Positions 1 through 11,126 of a DNA stretch of 64,000 nt are shown one piece after another (within the stretch, counting starts at the first letter, position 1; each line of letters starts with the position of its first letter). Source of the DNA: Crocodylus rhombifer (lineage: Eukaryota > Chordata > Crocodylia > Crocodylidae); the NCBI GenBank assembly GCA_038503035.1, contig JAVSML010025179.1, positions 61,218-125,217 on the forward strand, in the 5' to 3' direction. Both the position numbers and the translations under genes were made by a program. The notes beneath the pieces are model-generated. The model was given only the letters and a program-made list of their open reading frames with translations, had not been told where the DNA came from and did not search any database.

Positions 1-866
1 CCTTAAGGCACCTCAGTATGTCTAGAAATCTGGTTGGAATAGCTGGCCAGTCATCTGTCTATTCCAGTGATTCTCAAGACTGCCATTCACAGTGGGGTGT
101 CTTGCCACTAGGGGGTAGGGAATCAGGCAGTAGCCTGCTTAGTTATAGCTTTAACCCTAATCCTCACTGGGTTAATTTTATTGAAGACATAATAATGTAC
201 TACTGTACACTGCAAGTCCTCTTCCCATCTATACCAGTGTAGGAGGCTGATTAAACTAGTGTAATTATGTCAGGAGTCCAAAACTTTATACCTAAGCCCT
301 TTTGTGGATTTAACCTTATATCTGACTACCATAATAGAACATTAAAATGATTGAGATTTAAATATTCCTGGAATTCTTCTTATTCAATCCCTCATCACTA
401 AATGTCTGAATTCTATAGAGAACAAGTGGGGCAGGGGAGAATCTACCAGAATCCTTTATCTCTAAAACATACACAACTTGATCACTTGAAAGTTTTTATT
501 TTTGTGTGTTTAGTTAAAAAAAAAAAGGGGTGGGGGCAAGCACCAAAAAAAATCTTAATAAAAAGTTTTTCATTAAACAAGTCTGCTGAAAGTTTAACCC
601 CCTCCCCAACTCTGCAAGTGAACAGTGATAGACATTGAAAAGTACATTTTGAACACCAAACAAGTAAGACTATATAATCTCTTTGTATCATTGTAAAGCA
701 CTACATTTTTGTGTGAAAGACACCAGTTTTCAACTTCTAATTGCTGCTGCTTGGAAATCTGCCTTGGTATTTTTTCTTTCCTGTTTTGTTTGCATTTTAC
801 GAATCGTTGGTTTTAGAATGTATCAATTAAAAACACTTGTTTACTCAATTCAGTTTCTTTTGAAAA
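1..866. other. Upstream non-coding sequence, nothing recognised
   Basis: AT-rich unique-looking sequence with A/T runs and no supported gene. Confidence 0.4.
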
Positions 867-1046
867 ATGTGCTCTAAGAAAAAAAAATCTGCTGTGGACA
901 ATCATGAAGTCATGCATTTTTCATATTATGATGCTGGGTCTGGTATGAAACCTGACCAGCTGGAACAGAGAAAACTTATTGCGGTAGAGAAGTATATTCT
1001 CTTCTGTAAGAAATACAACCACACTGGTGAGTTTGATGTTTTGTGA
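867..1046 (+). CDS. Orphan ATG-initiated exon-like ORF, unrecognised
   Basis: A 59-codon frame with an in-frame TGA immediately upstream of the ATG. The first 54 codons read as plausible protein: a lysine run, then KPDQLEQRKLIAVEKY and FCKKYNHTG. The sequence CACTG/GTGAGT near 1026 is a good splice donor, so the last five codons before TGA could be intronic. I do not recognise the family and found no partner exon. It may be a real first exon, a pseudogene fragment or chance. Confidence 0.25.
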   Translation: MCSKKKKSAVDNHEVMHFSYYDAGSGMKPDQLEQRKLIAVEKYILFCKKYNHTGEFDVL

Positions 1047-1179
1047 ATAATGAAATTTAGGATTTTTCTGTTTGATACAAATATCTAGAAGACTCCCATT
1101 GTTGTCAAAGGCAGCTATGCACACAAGTTCCTGTCTGAAAAGCTTTACCCCCTCCATATTCCTGATACTTAACCTTTCA

Positions 1180-2247
1180 GGCTAAGGACAGAAGTCACAC
1201 ATAAACAAGTTTAAGTGATCAGAATCTGGTTTAAACCTGCAATGGAACAGAGCTCAGTGCACATAAACCAGTTTCAAAATGGCTGAACTTGGTTTAAGAT
1301 AAACCTGGTTGAATGTAGTATCAAGCTTAATGGACTTGGATCAAACTGGTTTGTGGAACTTCTGTCCCAGACCCCTTCCTGGTTTAAGTTAAATCAAAGT
1401 CCCCCAGCATCCCAGCATGCTTTGAAGCACTGGGCTGGGCTGGGCTGGGCTGGGCCATCTTCTCCAGAGAACAGGGCTGGCCCCACCCCTCTTCTCCCTA
1501 GCTGGAGCAATATCACTGTTCCAGCTGGCTGAGGGGGTGGAGACTCTGCCTGGCTTCCCCCTGCCCTCACCACTCAAGTAGGGATTTCTCCCCCTTCACA
1601 GCATGGACCCTACCCTGCATCTGGTCACGGTCTCACCACTCCCATGGTGTGGTGTGTGCTTAGGGCTTTTCGGAGCAAATCAATAGGTCAGCTGATAATG
1701 TCCCTCTGTTCCTTTCTTGGAAAAAGCTTTTTTAAGAGTGTGAACTCATGAAAGAAGCTTTTGTTTTCTTGATGGCTGGTGAAAAGCTCTGTGTTATCAA
1801 CTCCCTGCTGGCTTGTTTGCCTGTTAGGTTTGCTGCAGACAGTATGAAGAAGCAGGGAGAGGGAGATTGAAAAGCTCAGTATTGTCAACCAATGCATGCA
1901 TTCCATGCAAGCAGTCCTCCCTCCCCCCGCCCTTTGTCTCAGAGTGGTAGCTGGGGGCTAGGATCTGGCAATACTCCCTGCCCTTTGAGCAGCAAGCTGG
2001 GAAAAGCTTAGGGCTGTGCAGGCAGGGTAGGGATTTAAACTCCTCCCTAATCAAAACATTCTGCCAGGGCCTGGCCATTCCCCCTCCCCCTCTCAGCTCA
2101 GCACTGCAGAAGGAAAGGGAGGACTGCTCTAGTGCCCCCTGGCTTCTACCCTGAGCCACTGCAAATCAGTTCACGCTCTGCACGTTAGACTAACCTGCAA
2201 AGATTGAATCAATTCAGGCTCAGGCTTTTGAATGTCTGTCCCTAGTC
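1180..2247 (+). mobile_element. Non-autonomous TIR element, copy A
   Basis: Starts GGCTAAGGACAGA and ends TCTGTCCCTAGTC. Related over most of its length to 37031-38158 and, inverted, to 56152-57361. The flanking trinucleotides tca/taa are an imperfect 3-bp duplication. The 5' part has repeated AAACTGGTTT/AAACCAGTTT-type palindromes and the 3' half is GC-rich. No transposase ORF. Confidence 0.75.
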
Positions 2248-4080
2248 TAACAGACACTCCAAAGAGTTACAGTAAAAGGAAATATTCAGACACCTTAATT
2301 GTGTACATCAAGTGAATTACCACACTCATTTCAGATTTAGAATCCCTAGTATTTGCCAAAGGTCATTGTGACTTATTGATATAGTTTCTCTAGCATGTGT
2401 CAATGAGAAGTTTTACAATTCCCTATAGCTGATCAGCAATTCAAGAACAGATTTATGTACAATTAGGTACAATTTTGTATAAAATAATGTATACTTTTAT
2501 ACAAAATATGTGTACCTTTCTGCTTGATTGTTCTTCTATGTTTTTAAGTTGCTTGTAAAGCAGCCAGCATACATTCGTCATCAAAACAGTGTGAGATGGG
2601 GACCGTGTTCAGGGCTCCAGAGACCCAAATGCAGCCAGAGAGTTATTGCTCAAGTCACCATTCTACATCAGGGAAAGGATAAGTGCACTTTGGTTACAGA
2701 AAATTACTTATGTTCACCAGGCAAATACCATGTAAGCTGGAAGAGAGAATTGCTGGACGTTAGCTACATGCAAAAATGTGCCTATAAATTAGTAGTGTAT
2801 AATGTGCCTAGTTTATTAGACTGGTGTTACAGTTTTCTACAGCTGTCATTTTTGTACCACTTATTGTCTTAGTTCCCCAGTTTATAGCTTTGCTATAATC
2901 TGAAGTCCCTTCTAAATGTTATGAAAGTTTTATTTCTGCAATGGTGGAAAATGATGAGATGAATATAGACATTGCTATTAAATAAAAGCCAAGACAAAGA
3001 TTTTTTCTTTAAAATACTGAAAAAGCTGCTGATCTTTTCAATTTAAAAATTCCCATTTTCTTTTTATGGCAAACTGAGCTAAAATTTAGAGATCGCAGTT
3101 AAGTGTCTGTAAGTGTACAAAATTACTAATGTTCCTGTAAATGACACAGTATCACACTAGTACAGCTTTCCAAGGACTTCCAGACACTAGTTGCATAGTG
3201 TAGCCATCAAAACACTGCACTATTCATCTCCTTCTGATTAGGTATAGAGCCATTGAAAAATACTCTGAGCAAGAATGTTAAAACTTTGAGACAACTCTAG
3301 CCAAGTTTCAGTTCCCTACTTTCCCACAGATGCAGTTGCTGGTGCTTGATCCTCCTAACAGTTAAGTTTCTGAACAGCCCAATTCATCAGTTTTGTTACC
3401 GGAAATAGCTACTCTGAGCTACTCTAGCTTTTGGTTGGATGGTGTTCTCAGAGTTCGCTTGTTTTAAGACATGTCCATTCTTAACAAAAATAAATTAGGG
3501 AAAAGTTTCCCCTATGGGCAAATGTTACCTGATGACCAATATGAGGTTTCTTGCAACGTCTTCTGATAGCATATTTTGTTGGGAGACAAGACACCATGCA
3601 AGATGTACTACTGGCCTTGCCAACAGGCATTTTATGATTCTACAGAAAACTGTTTCCTTTTCCTGTTTATGAGGTTAATTTTGCTGAAATTTCTGAAAGA
3701 AAAATGATTAATGTGACAATGGTATAACGTTGCATATTAATAATTATTTAAAGAAGGAACTTTATTTGACTTGTAAGTAAAACCAAAACAAAACAACCAA
3801 CCAACCAAAGAACACCATAGCTCTCAGGTTATTGTAAGTCACATTTTCCCCATGTCAATTATGCTAATATTGAGAGAGAAAAGCATGCTCCTCCCAGACC
3901 TGGAGCTTGTTTTCTGATCAAGACTTGCTGTTATTTATATTCCCCTTTCTACTGGAATTCCCCTGGTTAGTAATCATACAATGGTCAAGAAAAAAAAAGC
4001 AACCAAAGAACATTCAATCAATGCATCTCAAATGCAGTCAAAAGGTTTTTGCAGAAGTTTTATCAGGCTCCAATCTCTAG
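2248..4080. other. Unassigned sequence with a 3'UTR-like end
   Basis: AATAAA at 2981-2986 follows A/T-rich sequence resembling a 3'UTR end. A 114-codon frame at 2528-2872 is not recognised. No exon of BST1 (the usual upstream neighbour) was found. Confidence 0.3.
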
Positions 4081-4524
4081 GGTCCTTTGACCTGCCTCTC
4101 TCTGGATTATGGGCCTCTAGCTCCAATCCCTGGGATTCTTTGCCCTGCCTCTGCCCCTTTCCAGGCTCCTTTGCCCAATTCCTGGGCTCTAGCCTTGCTC
4201 CCAGGCCTATGGCCCTACTCCTGGGTCATTTGGGACCTCCTCTACTGTTCCCGAGCCACACGAACAGGGAGCACAAACAGGCGCACTTTTTAGGGGTGTG
4301 CCAGAGTTTGTGCCAGGGTTCACACAGGGAGGCGTGCAAGAGAGGCTGCAGGTAGTGGAAGAGTCAATGGTGGCAGCAGCAGCAGTCATCTCCAGGTAAG
4401 TGCGTAGGGGTGACAGCATAGGAGTTGTCACACGGAGTGCAGCCAGGGCTCCTGCCTCATGGCTGCCTCCTGGCCCAGGGACGGGTGAGGCTTCCATGCA
4501 GGTGGGGCCACCTGCCTGTGGGGG

Positions 4525-5478
4525 TTGCCTGGCTTGGTCCCTGGGGCTGGGGGGGACACAGAGGCAGGGGCTTCTCTCACCTGTCCCACCTGTGCCAGGA
4601 TTGCGGCACTGGAGGGGCAGGTGAGAGAGCTCCAGGCAGAAGTGAGCAGGCTGCAGGAGATCAGGGCCATGGAGGATGAGATTGATGGGTACTTTCTCTC
4701 TTTGCAGGGCCTGTCCCCTCAGGCTGTCACCACCCAGGAGTCTGCAGGAGGCGAATGGAGGACAGTCACCTCCAGGGCCAGGTGGCATCGCAGGTGGTGC
4801 ACAGCTGCATCAGCTGTCACCCCAGTACAACTGGGGAACAGGTATGTGGCCCTGGCAGCGCTGGAGGAGACTGGGCATGAGGAAGAAGGAAGGGAGGAAG
4901 CCACACCCTCATCCAGCAAGCCATCATCTGTACCAACTGAGCATCATCCAGTGACACAGAGGAAGAGATGTTGGGTCATCATCATAGGGGCCTCCCTCCT
5001 CAGAGGAATGGAGGGTCCCATCCACCGTATTGACCCCAATGTGAGAGAAGTGTACTGCCTCCCAGGAGTCAAGATTGGGGATATCACAGGGAAGATCACT
5101 GATCTCATCCAGTCTTCCAACTACTATCCTATAGTCCTCATCCATGTGGGAACCAATGATGAGGCCTGGAGTAGTCCAGACCAGATCATGGATAACTACA
5201 GGGCTCTGGGGGCCAAGCTTAGAGAGCAGGGGACCCAGGTGGTGTTTTCGTCCCTCCTCCCGGTTACTGGACGCCATCAGTGGCAGAGCACCTGCATCCG
5301 TGAGGTGAACCGGCACCTCCAGAGTTGGTGTCGTCATGCTGAATTTGGCTTCCTGGACCATGACCCACACTTCAGATCAGAGGGTGTCCTGGGGCGTGAT
5401 GGTCTCCATCTCTCCCTCAAAGGTAAGTGTTTGTTTTCTTACAGGCTAGTTGACCTCCTCCCCCGGGCTTTAAACTAA
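4525..5478 (+). CDS. CR1 ORF1 protein with SGNH-esterase domain
   Basis: 317 codons, uninterrupted. An N-terminal CPTC motif and heptad-like segment (about residues 15-55, LEGQVRELQAEVSRLQE) suggest a coiled coil. From about residue 150 there is an SGNH/GDSL hydrolase fold: block I IIIGASLLRG, then VLIHVGTND, VVFSSLLPV and the C-terminal DGLHLS. CR1 ORF1 esterases normally have GDS in block I; here it is GAS, keeping the nucleophilic Ser (codon 4993-4995). These proteins are thought to act in LINE ribonucleoprotein function, not host metabolism. The true start could lie upstream. Confidence 0.85.
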   Translation: MPGLVPGAGGDTEAGASLTCPTCARIAALEGQVRELQAEVSRLQEIRAMEDEIDGYFLSLQGLSPQAVTTQESAGGEWRTVTSRARWHRRWCTAASAVTPVQLGNRYVALAALEETGHEEEGREEATPSSSKPSSVPTEHHPVTQRKRCWVIIIGASLLRGMEGPIHRIDPNVREVYCLPGVKIGDITGKITDLIQSSNYYPIVLIHVGTNDEAWSSPDQIMDNYRALGAKLREQGTQVVFSSLLPVTGRHQWQSTCIREVNRHLQSWCRHAEFGFLDHDPHFRSEGVLGRDGLHLSLKGKCLFSYRLVDLLPRALN

Positions 5479-5594
5479 GTTCATTGGGGGATGGGGATCC
5501 ATAGGAGCAAGAGATAACTCAATCAGGTGTAGGACCTGCCCAGGTAAGAGCTCAGGTATATACGAAGGGACCAGTTGTCTCTCAGGTAGGGGAG

Positions 5595-5865
5595 GTGCCC
5601 AGGGCTCCCACAGGGGGATTAAGGTGCCTCTTCGCTAATGCAAAAAGCATGGGGAACAAGCAGGAAGAGCTTGCTTTCCTGCTTGCAAGTAGTAAAATTG
5701 ACCTGGTTGGATCTGGTGTTAGCCTCTGGGGACGACCTGATGGGAGAGGTGCTAGTACAAGGGAGGCTAGGGGACAGTGATCATGAAATGATCCAGTTCA
5801 CTCTTCAGAGGAAGGTGGAGAGGGTAACTAGCATAGCACAAATACTAAGAAACCTTCATGGCTGA
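5595..5865 (+). pseudogene. CR1 ORF2 endonuclease remnant
   Basis: NAKSMGNKQEELAFL is the conserved start of the CR1 apurinic-like endonuclease. After about 38 residues the sequence jumps to the DSDHEMIQF block near the endonuclease C-terminus, so the catalytic centre is deleted. The two parts lie in different frames. Confidence 0.8.
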
Positions 5866-5998
5866 GAGTGGATATGCAGGCTGGCCTGAAGGCAAAGAAA
5901 AAAGCATACTGGCAGTGGAAGCAGGGGCCAGGGACAAAGGAGGAGTACACCTCCCTGACCCAAGCTTGTAGGGATTTGGTAAGGAAGGCTAAAGCAGC

Positions 5999-7975
5999 TG
6001 TTACCTGTCAGCTCCATGTTCTTGGGGAACCCTGACACAGGACACAGACTGTCTGACTCACAAAGAATCGCCCCCACCTCACCTAAACAGAAACTGATTA
6101 AGATGCAGTGAGAGACACACCTAAAACCCTCCAGATAAGGGTGACAAGAGTGCAACAAGTGCCCTAGGTCTCATTTGCATCTGAGATGGGAACAGATGAC
6201 CATTCATTTACATGAGAGATGGAGAACAGAAAACCTGAAGCAGAGACTGCAGTGAATTCTGGGATCAGCGAAGCAGGGGAGCACTGCATGATGGGAAGCT
6301 GTGCTCCAAATGCTAATCAACCCCCACACGCAGCTCAGCATTTATCAGACCAGTTCTAATCTGGATTTACAAAGGACTTTTCCTTCCCCCCCCTCCCCAC
6401 ACACACACCTCTAAGCAAAAGTAAGTTTATTAGGCATCTCGGGCCGTACATTCCCCGGTCCCACTATGGGAGGCCTATGTAAACTTAATTGGCTACAACT
6501 CAGTTGCCAGGTTAGGGAATGCTGAGGCAATAGACCGAGTCAGAGGGGGTATGGGCAACATTTGAACAATGGTACAGGGTTCATCACAGCGTCCAGCCCG
6601 TTGGAGCCCTGACCACAAGTGTTGTCATACTTTTCCCGAGACGACTGGTGGAAGTCCTCTCCACAACAGGTTATGAACACTCTAATAATTGCCTTAAGTC
6701 TGTTAAAAGACTGGAAAAGTAAGATCTGGAAAAGTCATGCTAAGCTGAGACTTGTTCACAGCAAGTAAAAATCCAAAAACCCTGATGCTGCAATCTATTG
6801 TTTCTGAAGACACCAAGAGAGATCCTATCAAGTATATCTGCTATCAAGCTGGCTCCAAGTAGATGTTTCCTGAGTATCAGTCAAGTTCCTGAGATGTTCC
6901 ACCCAGATAACCCCCTGTCAATAGAAAAGACAATTTGATTTACAATATTGAGAATGCTTGAAAGAAACTGAACTGACGGTATAAAAATCTGTAAAAGAAG
7001 CAGCAGTGTGTGTGCTGACACCACTCACTTTCTTCTGGAGAGGCTGCAGGAGGCAGATCGTCTCCCTTCAAGGATCGTGCTGAGAATTTTGACCTGTCAG
7101 CTGTGCAACCCGAGTGCCTTGGACTGGTGAGATCCCAGCTCCCTCTCTCTTCTCTCTTCTCTCTAAGCATAGATTTCTGAACTTGAACTGTATTAGTTAA
7201 GCTTGAGCTAAGTTTCCCCAAATACTTAGTGAAACCAGGGTACACTGTGACTGTTTGTGTTTGTTTTTCCTTTGCATGTCTATCACTACTAGTGTCAATA
7301 TATATTTCATCTACTTAGCAATAAATAACTTTTATAGTCAAACTGGTGGTAACTGGGTATATTTTGCCTTCTTTACTTCTCTTTCCCCACTTGCTCTGTA
7401 GCAACGCCCCTCTTACCTAAGCTAAAGATCCCTGTGTAGCCCAGAAATACTGTGGGGTCTGCTCATCAAGAGACTAAAAGATTGGGACGTGCTGAGTTCG
7501 AAACACATAAGGGGATCAGCTCATACAGGCTGATTGACCCAGTTTGGCTCAGACATGCCCTAATGAACTGAATGCTGGCCCATGAGGGTGTCATCTGGAC
7601 ACCCAGCCAGATTCAGAGGTATTCTGTTTAACTGTGTGCTTGTGTCTGACTGTGGTTATTGTTGCTCTGATGAACAACATGATTCTTGGCATATGAGGGT
7701 GTCAGCCTGTCCATGCTGATCAACCTGGCCGGGTCAGGCGTGTCACGTTAATCTGTGTGTGTTTGTATGTATGACTGATCTGGGGACTGGAGGAACCCAG
7801 CCCCACTGAACTGAATCCTGCAAGATAGCTCCACTGGGGGTGAGGGCTTGCAGAAGGGAGAGATACAGCTCCATAATAGAAACACAAGTAACACAAGCAG
7901 CACATTGATAGAATTACCAAGACCCTAGCCCTAATAAATGAGCACACCCCAAAGTAGCGGGCAAATCTGGTAACA
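5999..7975 (+). mobile_element. Solo ERV-type LTR inserted in the CR1
   Basis: 1977 bp with perfect terminal repeats TGTTACC...GGTAACA, flanked by cagc/cagt, a 4-bp duplication with one change. It interrupts a continuous CR1 ORF2 frame. TATAAAAA at 6980-6987 followed by AATAAA at 7320-7325 gives a U3-R-U5 layout. A second AATAAA lies at 7933-7938. No retroviral gene is present. Confidence 0.75.
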
Positions 7976-7979
7976 CAGT

Positions 7980-9752
7980 ACTGGAGCTTTGATTAGCTTC
8001 TGGGATTAAGGATAACAAAAAGTCCTTCTTCAAGTATATAGGTAGCAAGAAGAAGTCTTGGGGTAACACTGGACCCCTACGGGGCAGGGCAGGGCAGTTG
8101 GTGACAGACACACGAGAGAAGGCAGAACTCTTCAACAAGTTCTTTGCCTCCATGTTCCTGTCTGCTGACAATGGGGACCTCTCGGGTGGCAGCGTAGAGA
8201 GCCCCAGGAAGGATGCGAGTCCCCCGACTGTTAGTTCACACCTAGTTAAGGATTACCTGGAGGGCTTAGATGTATCCAGGTCGGTGAGCACGGATGACCT
8301 TCATCCGCGGGTGCTGAGGGAATTGGCTGGTGCCATTGCGGAGCCATTGGCACGGCTGTTCGAGGACTCCTGATGCTCGGGCCAAGTCCCTGAGGACTGG
8401 AAAAGGGCCAATGAGGAAGGAAGAGCCTGGCAACTACAGGCCAGTCAGCCTCACTTCTATCCTGGGGAAGGTCTTTGAAAAAATTATCAAGGGCCACATT
8501 TGTGAGAGCCCTGCAGGGGAAGTGATGTTGAGGGGTAACCAACACGGGTTCATGCCAGGCTGATCCTGCCTGACTAACCTGGACTCCTTCTATGCCCAGG
8601 TAACAAAGAGCTTAGATGTGAAGGAGGAAGTCGATGTCATCTTCTTGGACTTCCAGAAGGCCTTCGACAGTGTCCCACCCAATTCTGGTGGGCAAGCTGA
8701 GGGACTGCGGCATTGACGAATGCACAGTCACATGGGTGGCAAATTGGCTCCAGAGGCGAACCTAGAGGGTGGTGCTGGACAGGTCAATGTCAGCCTGGGA
8801 GGGTGTAGGCAGCAGAGTCCCCCAGGGCTCGGTCCTTGGGCCGGTGCTGTTCAACATCTTCATTAGCAATCTGGACGAGGGTGTGGAGAGCTCCCTGTTC
8901 AAGTTCGCTGATGACACCGAGCTGTGGGGTAAAGTGAATACACTGGCAGGCAGGGACCGCATCCAGGCAGACCTGAATAGGTTAGAGAAGTGGGCAGACC
9001 TGAACAGGATGCGGTTCAACAAGGACAAGTGCAGGGTGCTGCACCTGGGGAGAGGGAACCAGCATTACGGTTATAGGTTAGGGGCTGACCCTCTCAGCAC
9101 CACACAGGCAGAGAGGCATCTTGGAGTCAGGATTGACTCCAGGATGAATAGGAGTCACCAATGAGACCAAGCAATAGGCAGAGCCAACCGCACCCTCTCA
9201 TGCATCAACAGGGGCATCACTAACAGGTCCAGAGAGGTCTTGCTCCCCCTCTATGTTGCACTGATCAGGCCGCAGCTGGAGTACTGTGTCCAGTTCTGGG
9301 CGCCGCACTTCAAGAAGGACGTGGAGAACCTGGAGAGGGTCCAGAGGAGGGCCACTCGCATGGCTGAGGGCCTCCATGGCCAGCCCTATGAGAAGAGGCC
9401 GAGGGACCCGAATCTCTTCAGTCTCTGCAATCTTGGGAATCTTGTGGCTGCCTACAACCTTATCAGGGGCCAGCAGCAGGGGCTTGGGGAAAGTCTGTTC
9501 ACCAGGGCCCCCCTTGGAGTCACCAGGAACAATGGCCACAAGCTGAGGGAGGATAGGTTTAGGTTAGATATTAGGAAGAACTACTTCACGGTAAGGGTGG
9601 CCAGAGCCTGGAATAGGCTTTCCAGAGAGGTGGTGCTCTCACCTTCCCTGGAAATCTTCAAGAGGAGACTGATAGGCACCTGGCTGGGGACTTATGACCC
9701 CTGCCACCCCCAGTGCTCCTTCCTGCCCATGGCAGGGGGTCGGACTCGATGA
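7980..9752 (+). pseudogene. CR1 ORF2 reverse transcriptase, broken
   Basis: Conserved CR1 RT segments in order: [59 protein letters not shown] and FADD (near 8904), the catalytic YADD-type motif. The terminal domain follows (RRATRMAEGL, RLDIRKNYFTVRVARAWNRL). At least three frameshifts or stops separate the pieces, so no full protein can be made. Confidence 0.9.
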
Positions 9753-9975
9753 TCTGTCCAGGTCCCTTCCAACTCATTGATTCTATAGTCCCTTCCAGAA
9801 GCCTCCAATGCTACTTACCTCAGTTCAGCTGTTAACAAGGAGCCTGGCTGCAATCTTGCTGTGCAGGAGCTCCTCCCCCTGTGGCTCTCAGGACTTGACT
9901 GCTGGAGTAGTTCAGGCCCTAAGCTTCTATGCTGATAGACCAGCCCCTTGCCAGTCAGGTGACTCCCATGATTAC

Positions 9976-10231
9976 CAGGGATCCTGGTTTTCTCTGATAA
10001 AAAAAAAATCCCCGATTTTTGGATTAAAAAACTAACCCAAAATCCAATTTTTTCCATGATCAAAATGAAACTCCACTTTATATATACTCTACATTTATAT
10101 ATATGCAAATATATGTATATAAATATGTAGTGGTGTTTCATTTTGATCATGGAAAAAATTGGATTTTGGTTTACTTTTTTAATCCAAAAATTGAGGATTA
10201 TTTTTCTTATCAGAGAAAACTAGGATCCCTG
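9976..10231. mobile_element. Palindromic hAT-type MITE
   Basis: 256 bp forming a near-complete palindrome with arms of about 120 bp. Ends are CAGGGATCC...GGATCCCTG. Flanks atgattac/ctgattac form an 8-bp target duplication with one mismatch, typical of hAT. The centre is AT-rich. It lies 656 bases upstream of the CD38 ATG. Confidence 0.85.
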
Positions 10232-10887
10232 CTGATTACCTCACTGCAGCCTCATCTCTTCTTCAAGTAAGAGGTGGACATGAAGCAACCTTTCGCAAAG
10301 CGTATGCAATTTCTTTGTGGTAGCTCCGATACAAGTTGCAAAGTTTTACAGATCCTCCACTGAAAGCATAAAGTAATCCCCATTTTTGTATTGTTTATAG
10401 ACTTCAGGTATACTGCAGAAGTTGCAGGAGGAGATGACAGACAGCTTTCCTCTGAAAGATCAATGTATTATTGTCTGTTTAGCAATACCAGAGATAGTTA
10501 GCTGTGTTAGTCTAGTGTCAGACTAAAGGAATCATTAGGCTCTTTAAGCAAGGGAATTCCAGTGCCTCTGTGCTATCACAACAGCCTTTAATTTCACAGA
10601 TACTGCAATTCAGATTCCAAATGTGCATAAACAATCTCAGTGCTACATTTTGTACTCCAGCTGCTTTGCACCATTACATTTCAGGTGGAGCCTTTCAGCC
10701 TGAACAATGCTTGCTCCACTTAGCAACGCAGCCCATTGAGCAGCAGGTCACTGTTAGCCTTCCCAGAGTAAGCATGTGAAGGCAGGGTGAGAGAGAAGGG
10801 GGAGGCGCATTGTGACATATTCAAAGGCTACTTTTCAGTCAGGCCTGGGAGAGCAGTTGCGGCTGTTCTTCACAAACTTCACTTACA
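10232..10887 (+). promoter_or_regulatory. CD38: CD38 proximal upstream region/5'UTR
   Basis: Placed by position only. No clear TATA box or CpG island was seen. Confidence 0.35.
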
Positions 10888-11126
10888 ATGCTTTCCCAAA
10901 ACAGCTCCTTCAGAACTTGGCACCGGACGGTCCTTTTAGTAGGTGTCCTGGTGCTGCTAGTGTCACTTGTTGTTGTTATTGTGTTGGCTGCTATCCTGAC
11001 ACCAGGAAAGGAGGACATCAGCTCAACCCTGCCGCAATGGAAGGGCAGAGGGACCACTAAAAATCTGCAAGAAGTTGTTCTTGGGAGATGTTACAACTAC
11101 ATCACAACAGTGAACCCTGAGCTGGG
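10888..11126 (+). CDS. CD38: CD38 exon 1 (cytoplasmic tail, TM, start of ectodomain)
   Basis: The ATG at 10888 has A at -3. It is the first in-frame ATG after an in-frame TGA at 10813-10815. The exon encodes a 14-residue tail, a roughly 23-residue hydrophobic anchor, a linker, and GTTK followed by the first ectodomain Cys (GRCYNY), matching human GTTKRFPETVLARC. It ends after two bases of a Gly codon; the donor is GGGTGAGT at 11127. The 5'UTR start cannot be fixed from sequence alone. Confidence 0.92.

Larger units (their letters stand above)
4080..9786 (+). mobile_element. CR1 LINE, near full-length, split by an LTR and internally deleted
   Basis: Starts in a CT-rich 5' region (boundary uncertain), then ORF1 (4525-5478), endonuclease remnants (5595-5865), an endonuclease-RT linker (about 5870-5998), and after an LTR insertion the reverse transcriptase (about 7980-9750). 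It ends in the CR1 3'UTR ('actcgatgatctgtccaggt', 'ttgattctat'). The middle of the endonuclease is missing. ORF2 has frameshifts and stops near 8370, 8561 and 9162. Confidence 0.9.

Noticed and set aside
2528..2872. 114-codon frame near a poly(A) signal
   Set aside because: Considered as a terminal exon of BST1, but it lacks the BST1 C-terminal cysteines and GPI-anchor tail.
4207..4788. 193-codon minus-strand frame
   Set aside because: It is antisense to the CR1 5' region and ORF1; no independent signature.
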